A stretch of DNA of 5,588 nucleotides from Ignavibacteriales bacterium. GTDB taxonomy: Bacteria > Bacteroidota > Ignavibacteria > UBA10030 > SZUA-254. Both the position numbers and the translations under genes were made by a program. This document shows, piece by piece, positions 1-5,276 of this stretch (the stretch's first letter is position 1; each line of letters starts with the position of its first letter). The stretch spans positions 1 to 5,588 of the forward strand of contig JACQYX010000006.1 in NCBI GenBank assembly GCA_016207985.1, written 5' to 3'. A model generated the notes under the pieces. It saw only the letters and a list, made by a program, of their open reading frames with translations. It was not told where the DNA came from and searched no databases.

Positions 1-933
1 GAAAGAGTTTTACTCGAAGATCCTCGCACGATTTTAAAATCGGAATATGGTAAATACTATGTGAACGAGAAGAAGGCGTACTTCAAAGGAAATGTCTACA
101 TCGAGGATACCGCTTCCGTTGTTACGGCAGATGAGGTAACGTACTATCGTAATGAAGAAAAATCAATCGCTGAAGGTAATGTGAAGATAGTCAACGAACG
201 CAACAGCATCACCATTTATGGTAACCATTTTGAGAATTTTAAAAAGCAAAATTACAGCAAAGTGACCGACAATCCAAAAGTAATTCAAATCGACACAACA
301 TCGGAAGGGAAGCAAGATACGTTGATAGTTAAAGCTTTAACACTAGAATCGTATCAGGATACACTTGAGCGTCTGATCGCAACTGACAGCGTAAAAATAA
401 CTCGAAACGATCTTGCTGCTGAATCGGGCATATGTACATACTTTACCGAGCTTGATAGTATAATCCTGAAAAAATCACCGTTTGTCTGGTACGAAACAGG
501 TAAGTACGAGGATAATCAGGTTTCTGGTGAATCGATTTTCATAAAACTCAAAAGACGAAGATTAGAGACCGTTTATGTCCGCGGCAGGGCAGTAGCGATC
601 TCTCGTGCTGACACCGTTTATCTCCAAAGATTCAACCAGATGACGGGGCAAGAAATTGTGCTTCACTTCGCCGAGGATAAAATACAGCAGATAAATGTTG
701 TAACAACAGCAACAAGTCTATACTATCTCTTCGATCAAGCTAAACCGAATGGTATGAATATCACGACAGGTGATGAAATAAAAATTACATTCACCGACGG
801 AAAGATTGACAAGATAAAAGCAATTTCAGGTGTAGAAGGGAAATATTATCCAGAGAAAATGATCAAAGACAAAGAGAGCGATTATAACCTTCCGGAATTC
901 AACTGGCGTGAAGATAGACCGGGAAGGAAATAA
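1..933 (+). CDS. OstA/LptA-like LPS-export periplasmic protein, 5' partial
   Basis: The frame is open from base 1 to the TAA at 931-933, so 310 residues are visible and the start lies upstream. A GTG at 61 is in frame, but the 20 codons before it (with GKYYV) are coding-like and continue the same fold, so it is not the likely start. The protein is rich in short beta strands repeating the OstA/LptA pattern: FKGNVYI, then a TADEVTYY step, then AEGNVKI, followed by later strands such as ATDSVKI and VYVRGRAVAISRADT. It ends with a GVEGKYYPE segment and an FNWREDRP tail, which I associate with long OstA-like proteins of the FCB group; that association is from memory. Family role: beta-jellyroll proteins that carry LPS across the periplasm between the inner-membrane Lpt complex and LptD. 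The adjoining lptB supports this. Being longer than classical LptA, it may instead be a distinct OstA-like paralogue. The signal peptide, if any, is outside the window. Confidence 0.85.
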   Translation, partial: ERVLLEDPRTILKSEYGKYYVNEKKAYFKGNVYIEDTASVVTADEVTYYRNEEKSIAEGNVKIVNERNSITIYGNHFENFKKQNYSKVTDNPKVIQIDTTSEGKQDTLIVKALTLESYQDTLERLIATDSVKITRNDLAAESGICTYFTELDSIILKKSPFVWYETGKYEDNQVSGESIFIKLKRRRLETVYVRGRAVAISRADTVYLQRFNQMTGQEIVLHFAEDKIQQINVVTTATSLYYLFDQAKPNGMNITTGDEIKITFTDGKIDKIKAISGVEGKYYPEKMIKDKESDYNLPEFNWREDRPGRK

Positions 934-982
934 GATCATCACGTCATTTTGGGAAATAATTTTTTCCTCTTTGAAGAAATCG

Positions 983-990
983 TATATTTG
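983..990 (+). promoter_or_regulatory. Candidate Bacteroidota-type -7 box upstream of lptB
   Basis: TATATTTG matches the TAnnTTTG -7 element known for the primary sigma factor of Bacteroidota. No good upstream partner is visible: the TTTG at 970-973 is only 9 nt away and the region 17 nt upstream is a T run. If active, transcription would begin around 996-998. That is close to the ATG at 997 and leaves a leader of about 50 nt for the ATG at 1051, which favours the later start. It could be a secondary promoter within the ostA-like/lptB unit, or chance in an AT-rich gap. Confidence 0.35.
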
Positions 991-1050
991 AACATTATGA
1001 ACAAACAAATTGGAAATCGAAAACAAACCATACTTCAACCTGATGGTTTA

Positions 1051-1791
1051 ATGAACAGCAGTATCCTTCAGTGTAAAGGATTGTTCAAACGATACAAGAA
1101 GCGATATGTTGTTAATGATGTCAACGTTGAAGTACATCAGGGTGAGGTAGTTGGATTACTCGGACCCAACGGTGCGGGCAAGACAACGACATTTTACATG
1201 ATTGTTGGAATGATCAAGCCGACCGATGGTCGTGTATTTTTCGACGACATCGAGATCACGACAGAGCCGATGTACAAACGTGCCCGGATGGGGATAGGGT
1301 ACTTATCGCAGGAAGCGTCGGTTTTTCGAAAACTTTCAGTAAGAGATAACATCACAGCCGTGCTCGAGGTGATGGGAATTTCCAAAGCCGATCGTGAAAC
1401 ACGGTGCCAGCAATTGTTAGAAGATTTTGGTATCGCATACATTGCAAAGAGTAAGGGATATATGCTCTCAGGCGGTGAAAGACGCAGGACAGAAATTGCT
1501 CGTGCTCTTGCAGCAAATCCTAAATTTATTCTCCTCGATGAGCCGTTTGCCGGCATCGATCCTATTGCCGTTGAAGACATTATGAAGATAGTAAAGAATT
1601 TAAAGAATCGTGGGATAGGTGTCCTGGTAACCGATCATAACGTTCACGAGACATTATCAATAACAGACCGCTCGTATTTATTGTTCGAAGGAAAAATTAT
1701 AAAATCCGGCTCTGCTGAAATGCTCGCGAACGACCCCGAGGCACGGAAATTATATCTTGGAGAGAAATTTAAGTTAGATAGATATGAGTAA
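1051..1791 (+). CDS. lptB: LPS export ABC transporter ATP-binding protein LptB
   Basis: From the ATG at 1051 the product is 246 residues, close to the usual LptB length of about 240. Visible motifs are Walker A GPNGAGKT (residues 38-45), Q-loop Q87 inside the LptB-typical [17 protein letters not shown] signature LSGGE (139-143) followed by [14 protein letters not shown], Walker B FILLDEP (159-165, catalytic E164), the D-loop FAGIDP, and H-loop H196 in TDHNVHETL. The C-terminal YLGEKFKL matches the LptB ending. Family role: cytoplasmic ATPase that, as a dimer with LptF and LptG, powers extraction of LPS from the inner membrane and its push along the LptC/LptA bridge. The frame stays open upstream, with a TTG at 949 and an ATG at 997. 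I chose 1051 because the family begins a few residues before the conserved L..L.K.Y segment and because the earlier 18-34 residues show no family resemblance. No start has a clear Shine-Dalgarno sequence. The gene follows the OstA-like gene on the same strand. Confidence 0.95.
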   Translation: MNSSILQCKGLFKRYKKRYVVNDVNVEVHQGEVVGLLGPNGAGKTTTFYMIVGMIKPTDGRVFFDDIEITTEPMYKRARMGIGYLSQEASVFRKLSVRDNITAVLEVMGISKADRETRCQQLLEDFGIAYIAKSKGYMLSGGERRRTEIARALAANPKFILLDEPFAGIDPIAVEDIMKIVKNLKNRGIGVLVTDHNVHETLSITDRSYLLFEGKIIKSGSAEMLANDPEARKLYLGEKFKLDRYE

Positions 1792-1811
1792 ATCTAAACA
1801 ATCCCTGCCGG

Positions 1812-2357
1812 GTGAGGGACATTCAAAAAGTGACTGATCTAAAAAACGAAAAACTTACACACGTTAAAATTTACACCGATGGTGCCTGCATCGGCAATCC
1901 TGGTCGCGGTGGGTATGGTATTATTTTAATACACGGTAAAAGTCGGAAAGAAATCTCAGGCGGTTTTCGTCTCACAACGAATAACCGCATGGAGCTTATG
2001 GCTGCCATCGTTGGATTAGAAACTCTCAAGTACAGGTGTTCTGTTACTATCTATACGGATTCACAATATCTTGCCGATAGTGTAAACCTCGGTTGGTTAA
2101 AAAAGTGGCGGGCAAAAGGTTGGATGCGAAACAAAAAAGAACCTGTCATCAATCCAGATTTATGGGAAAAATTATTGACCCTCTGCGATAAGCATGATGT
2201 TGAGTTCGAGTGGGTGAAGGGGCATTCAGATAATTTAGAGAACGAGTGCTGTGATATTTTATCGTATCAAGCTGCCCAGCGAAAAGACTTACCGGTTGAT
2301 GAAGGGTATGAATGTAAGAATACTCGATTAACTTCTGTACCGAACAGTTCCATCTAA
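1812..2357 (+). CDS. rnhA: Ribonuclease HI
   Basis: The product is 181 residues if started at the GTG at 1812. It degrades the RNA strand of RNA:DNA hybrids in the cytoplasm (R-loops, primers) using two metal ions. The type 1 RNase H catalytic set is complete: D23 in [12 protein letters not shown]61 in TTNNRMEL, D83 in IYTDSQYL, H138 in VKGHS, and D148 in ENECCD. The basic handle typical of E. coli-type enzymes is present (W95-LKKWRAKGW, residues 95-104). A polar tail of about 25 residues follows the conserved domain. In this frame only GTG codons can start it, because the frame closes at 1785-1787. The GTG at 1830 is a good alternative: it has a GAGGG at 1814-1818 upstream and lies 12 residues before the conserved KIYTDG. 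The ATG at 1784 overlaps the lptB stop (ATGAGTAA) but is in another frame (see findings). Spacing suggests co-transcription with lptB. Confidence 0.95.
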   Translation: MRDIQKVTDLKNEKLTHVKIYTDGACIGNPGRGGYGIILIHGKSRKEISGGFRLTTNNRMELMAAIVGLETLKYRCSVTIYTDSQYLADSVNLGWLKKWRAKGWMRNKKEPVINPDLWEKLLTLCDKHDVEFEWVKGHSDNLENECCDILSYQAAQRKDLPVDEGYECKNTRLTSVPNSSI

Positions 2358-2358
2358 C

Positions 2359-2421
2359 CAACTTCGGGAGTTGCCCTGTCCGCCGTTTTTATAACGGAAA
2401 TCCATTAGAACAGGGATTTCC
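2359..2421 (+). other. Cluster of inverted repeats after rnhA (structured 3' region)
   Basis: Starting one base after the rnhA stop there are several perfect inverted repeats in 63 nt: CAACT/AGTTG (2359-2363 with 2369-2373); CCCTGT/ACAGGG (2374-2379 with 2410-2415), which encloses CCGTT/AACGG (2383-2387 with 2393-2397); and GGAAATCC/GGATTTCC (2396-2403 with 2414-2421). The last one shares bases with both of the preceding pairs, so the folds are mutually exclusive. The first two stems abut exactly. No proper T tract follows (the next bases are TGCTTTCTAT), so a classic intrinsic terminator is not well supported. It could still mark the 3' end of the rnhA transcript, or be a small dispersed palindromic repeat. 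Confidence 0.5.
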
Positions 2422-2481
2422 TGCTTTCTATAAAAGAAATTACCGATATTAGCATGTTGATAAAAAAAGTTAAAATAATAA

Positions 2482-2510
2482 TTGACAGTAATTAAAATAC
2501 TTTTTAAATT
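2482..2510 (+). promoter_or_regulatory. Candidate promoter for the repeat lipoprotein gene
   Basis: A perfect TTGACA (2482-2487) is followed after exactly 17 nt by TAAATT (2505-2510), which matches 4 of 6 positions of TATAAT. Read as the Bacteroidota -7 element it is TAAATTTC, one mismatch from TAnnTTTG. It lies in the gap between rnhA and the lipoprotein gene on the correct strand and would give a leader of about 115-120 nt before the ATG at 2637. It fits the idea that the lipoprotein gene is transcribed separately from the lptB/rnhA unit. Confidence 0.5.
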
Positions 2511-2636
2511 TCATGAGCCGTGGATGATTCAGGTATTCTGCGAATATGTGACTTATCAATAGAACGGTGATGATAGCGTGTCCGGATAATTCTTGGTTTA
2601 ATAAAATCTGTTTTAAATATTTCATAAGAAAAAAGG

Positions 2637-3710
2637 ATGCAGAAAATTAATCACTTATCATTTCTTAGAATGCTCGGTATTATACTGCCGGCTTTATTTA
2701 TATTAATTTGTTGTAAAGATAAGGGGACGGAACCGCCAGCTTTCAAACCCGGTAACCGCGATTATGTTTGGACTGTTGATACACTAAAAGCAGGACCCGG
2801 TGATTTAATTTGGACATCGGAATTCTGGGGCAGCTCACCAAACGACGTTTGGGCGGTTGGAGGCGCAGATGCATCCGATATTGCCAAGTGGCATTTTGAT
2901 GGAACAAAATGGACACGAGATTCCTCGAGAACATCGAGCAACATTGATGCAATTTTTGGATTTTCCTCGAATGATATTTGGATTTCTGAATCACCGGGAA
3001 GTAGAATATTCCATTATGATGGCCAATTGTGGAAATTATTCGGAACATATAGCTTACCAGGATATAAGTATTTAAATATGAATAATATGTGGGGAAGAAG
3101 TCCTACCGACATTTATATCGTGGGAGGAGCTGATAGCGTCGATGGTGTCAGCTACAAAGGGATTATTATGCATTTTAATGAGAGTAATTGGGATTTTGTA
3201 AAGATCCCAAATATTCGAATTGGTTTTCATTTGATTAGACCCGATTATGCTATTTCCAATGAATACTACATATTAGGTACCTGTTTTGAATCGACAGGTG
3301 ATTCTGTTAAGATATTTAAATTTGACGGGAAAAATCTACGATTAATATATGTGGGGGAAAATGGTTCTATGAGCTTTAATCTTATAGGGCAAGATATTTT
3401 TTTTACGGATTCAAAACATATCTTAACGTATAATGGGATAAAATTTAATTTGTTTCGTGACTTTTCAGATGTTGGAAGACCATTAGGATTTCTTTTCGGG
3501 CGGAATTATAAAGATCTATTCATGGGAGGAGGGATACATGGGAATTGTGAAGTTTTTCACTACAATGGTATTGATGTACAGTCAATTTTTAAATTACCAG
3601 AATCAGTATTAGGATTCGTATGGTTTATGTTTTTATTTCCTAATGATATCTTTATTCTAACACATGATGATTGGAATCCGATTGTAATTCATGGGGTACT
3701 TAAAAATTAG
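2637..3710 (+). CDS. Putative lipoprotein with seven propeller-like repeats, function unknown
   Basis: The product is 357 residues. The N-terminus is a signal peptide: basic residues K3 and R11, a hydrophobic run at 13-24, then Cys25-Cys26 and a KDKGTEPP linker, as in lipoproteins. The lipobox is not canonical (LIC before C26). The mature part carries seven degenerate repeats of about 40-50 residues. The first half-motif occurs as WGSSPNDVWAVGG (64-76), FGFSSNDIWISES (107-119), WGRSPTDIYIVGG (152-164), SNEYYILGT (207-215), GQDIFFT (251-257), YKDLFMGGG (291-299) and FPNDIFILTH (334-343). The second occurs as KWHFDGTKW (84-92), IFHYDGQLW (124-132), IMHFNESNW (177-185), IFKFDGKNL (226-234), ILTYNGIKF (262-270), VFHYNGIDV (306-314) and IVIHG (349-353). 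I infer an exported beta-propeller. No catalytic motif is recognised, so the ligand and role are unknown; it might act in surface binding or sensing. An AAGG directly touches the ATG, so it is poorly placed as a Shine-Dalgarno; an ATG at 2670 is possible but loses the basic N-region. The 3' half is AT-rich. Confidence 0.8.
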   Translation: MQKINHLSFLRMLGIILPALFILICCKDKGTEPPAFKPGNRDYVWTVDTLKAGPGDLIWTSEFWGSSPNDVWAVGGADASDIAKWHFDGTKWTRDSSRTSSNIDAIFGFSSNDIWISESPGSRIFHYDGQLWKLFGTYSLPGYKYLNMNNMWGRSPTDIYIVGGADSVDGVSYKGIIMHFNESNWDFVKIPNIRIGFHLIRPDYAISNEYYILGTCFESTGDSVKIFKFDGKNLRLIYVGENGSMSFNLIGQDIFFTDSKHILTYNGIKFNLFRDFSDVGRPLGFLFGRNYKDLFMGGGIHGNCEVFHYNGIDVQSIFKLPESVLGFVWFMFLFPNDIFILTHDDWNPIVIHGVLKN

Positions 3711-3725
3711 TGTAAAAATTTAATA

Positions 3726-3796
3726 AAAGGAGACAAACGCCGCAGAAAATAAAACAATTTCCGCTGCTCGTATTATTACTTAACAGATACAAATAA
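3726..3796 (+). pseudogene. Possible relic of a signal-peptide gene start (no start codon)
   Basis: AAAGGAG at 3726-3732 is the best Shine-Dalgarno-like sequence in the window, but 4 nt later the reading frame opens with ACG (3737-3739) instead of ATG. The frame then reads PQKIKQFPLLVLLLNRYK and stops at 3794-3796. A basic start followed by a hydrophobic run looks like a signal peptide. It resembles the N-terminus of the lipoprotein just upstream (QKI, then a hydrophobic stretch), and both share the DNA words GCAGAAAAT and TGCTCG followed by TATTAT. It may be a decayed duplicate of that gene start, or chance. No function is proposed. Confidence 0.25.
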
Positions 3797-3823
3797 TTCA
3801 CAATCGTTCAAAATCTTTATAAT
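3797..3823 (+). promoter_or_regulatory. Candidate promoter upstream of der (distal)
   Basis: TTCACA (3797-3802, 5 of 6 to TTGACA) precedes a perfect TATAAT (3818-3823). The spacing of 15 nt is short. It would give a leader of about 130 nt before der. Low to moderate support; the exact TATAAT is the main reason to list it. Confidence 0.3.
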
Positions 3824-3912
3824 GAAGATCTATAGGCGACTCCACATAAAGCGCAGGTTCGAGATTGGACGTGAATTGCATCTTAATCCAACCTGGGTCG
3901 ACTTGTTAACTT

Positions 3913-3941
3913 TTGAATCTCTTGCAAGAAATTCGTATTAT
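3913..3941 (+). promoter_or_regulatory. Candidate promoter upstream of der (proximal)
   Basis: TTGAAT (3913-3918) and TATTAT (3936-3941) are separated by exactly 17 nt; they match the -35 and -10 consensus at 4 and 5 of 6 positions. Transcription would start near 3948-3950, leaving about 10 nt before the der ATG. That is a very short leader, in keeping with the absence of a clear ribosome binding site there. Confidence 0.35.
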
Positions 3942-3958
3942 GAAGCGAAAGAAAATCT

Positions 3959-5269
3959 ATGGCGAATATTCTTGCAATCATCGGCAGACCTAATGTTGGG
4001 AAATCGACCCTATTCAATCGCATTTTAGGTGCAAGGGATGCGATTGTACACGATCAGCCCGGTGTAACAAGAGACCGTCTCTACGCAACAACAGAATGGA
4101 CAGGTAAACAATTCACTATCATCGATACAGGGGGGTACGTTCCCCACTCGACCGACCTTTTTGAGCGTGCAATCCGCGAGCAAGCCGAAATTGCAATCAG
4201 CGAAGCAGATGCCGTTATCTTTATGGTTGATGCCGCCACAGGAATCACTACTTTGGACGAAGAATTATCGAACATACTTCGGAGATCGAATAAAAATATT
4301 TTTCTCGTCGTCAACAAAGTCGATAATGAAAAGCGGGAAATCGATGCATCCCAATTTTTCAAGCTCGGTCTTGGAGAACCACTCACGATCTCGGCATTGA
4401 TGGGCAGGAAGATAGGTGATTTTTTGGACGAAGTCACGAAATTTTTTCCCGCTGTGCCACAAGACGAAGAGGAGGATAAGCGACTAAAGATCGCCGTCGT
4501 CGGTAAACCGAATGTTGGGAAGTCATTATTCGTAAATGCGCTGTTAGGCAAGTCACGCCATATCGTTACACCGATTCCTGGAACAACTCGTGATGCCATC
4601 GATTCCATCCTCAAATATCAAAAAGAACAAATCGTTCTGATTGACACTGCTGGCTTGAGACGAAGAAGTCGGATAAAAGAGAATATAGAATTTTACAGCT
4701 CGCTTCGTGCATTGAAAAGCATAGACCGGTGCAATATAGCAATCCTCATGGTCGATGTTGAAGCCGGTCTTGATAAACAAGACCTTCGAATCCTCGAAGA
4801 TATTATTGAGCGGAGGCGCGGGGTTGTCCTCGTTGTTAACAAATGGGATACTGTTGAGAAGGACGATCAGACAGCTCGTTATTTCGAGAAAGCGATTAAA
4901 AGGTTTTTACGCGTTTACGATTACGTACCGTTAATTTTCATCTCCGCGATCGAGAAGCAGCGTATATATAAAGTAATCGATTTAGCGAAGGAAGTTTTTG
5001 CTGAGCAGACCAAGCGTGTCTCAACCAACAAGTTAAATAAATTGCTGCTTCAGGATATTCAATCCAAACCACCTTCTGCAAAGTCCGGGAAAGAAATCAA
5101 AATCAACTATATTACGCAAGTCAAGACAAATCCACCTGCTTTCGGTTTTTTTGTCAACGAGCCGAAGCTCGTTGAGGAAAAGTACAAACGATTTTTAGAA
5201 GGAAGAATCCGGGAACATTTCGGCTTTATCGGTGTGCCGGTATCACTATATTTCAAAAAGAAGAACTGA
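3959..5269 (+). CDS. der: Ribosome biogenesis GTPase Der (EngA)
   Basis: The product is 436 residues, the usual length. It is an essential tandem GTPase that binds the large ribosomal subunit during assembly. G domain 1: P-loop GRPNVGKS (9-16), switch I PGVTRDR (34-40), G3 DTGG (56-59), G4 NKVD (119-122), G5 SAL (145-147). An acidic linker (QDEEEDKR, 168-175) leads to G domain 2: GKPNVGKS (182-189), PGTTRD (207-212), DTAG (229-232), NKWD (294-297), SA (329-330). The C-terminal part, about 345-436, is the KH-like domain, with the family's PPAFGFFVN segment (392-400) and the FGFIGVPVSLYFKKK ending. The ATG at 3959 begins MANILAIIGRPNVGKS, exactly as the family does. No strong Shine-Dalgarno sequence precedes it. 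The residue after the second P-loop is Leu190, where Ser is common. A flavoprotein gene follows after 7 nt. Confidence 0.97.
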   Translation: MANILAIIGRPNVGKSTLFNRILGARDAIVHDQPGVTRDRLYATTEWTGKQFTIIDTGGYVPHSTDLFERAIREQAEIAISEADAVIFMVDAATGITTLDEELSNILRRSNKNIFLVVNKVDNEKREIDASQFFKLGLGEPLTISALMGRKIGDFLDEVTKFFPAVPQDEEEDKRLKIAVVGKPNVGKSLFVNALLGKSRHIVTPIPGTTRDAIDSILKYQKEQIVLIDTAGLRRRSRIKENIEFYSSLRALKSIDRCNIAILMVDVEAGLDKQDLRILEDIIERRRGVVLVVNKWDTVEKDDQTARYFEKAIKRFLRVYDYVPLIFISAIEKQRIYKVIDLAKEVFAEQTKRVSTNKLNKLLLQDIQSKPPSAKSGKEIKINYITQVKTNPPAFGFFVNEPKLVEEKYKRFLEGRIREHFGFIGVPVSLYFKKKN

Positions 5270-5276
5270 AAATCGC

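Noticed and set aside
1194..1580. 128-codon minus-strand ORF opposite lptB
   Set aside because: It lies entirely within the conserved lptB coding sequence; its composition (Ser/Ile/Arg-rich) is typical of an antisense shadow.
2396..2430. Intrinsic terminator after rnhA
   Set aside because: The 8-bp stem is good, but the bases after it (TGCTTTCTAT) do not form a U tract, so it is reported as a structured element instead.
2857..3075. + strand and minus-strand ORFs overlapping the lipoprotein gene
   Set aside because: The lipoprotein frame has a signal peptide and internal repeats; the alternatives have neither.
3740..3764. Terminator hairpin after the lipoprotein gene
   Set aside because: GCAGAAA/TTTCCGC pairs with an A-C mismatch, has a short stem and no following T run.
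3831..3958. tRNA or small RNA gene before der
   Set aside because: A GGTTCGAGA stretch resembles a T-loop, but no acceptor, D or anticodon arms can be paired around it.
3822..4028. 68-codon + strand ORF upstream of and overlapping der
   Set aside because: Its last third lies inside der in another frame. Its ATG falls inside a perfect TATAAT, there is no ribosome binding site, and I recognise no homologue. The upstream part is kept only as a possible relic (see findings).
4081..4614. 177-codon minus-strand ORF opposite der
   Set aside because: It is antisense to conserved GTPase motifs and Ser-rich, has no recognisable domain, and no promoter or ribosome binding site of its own.
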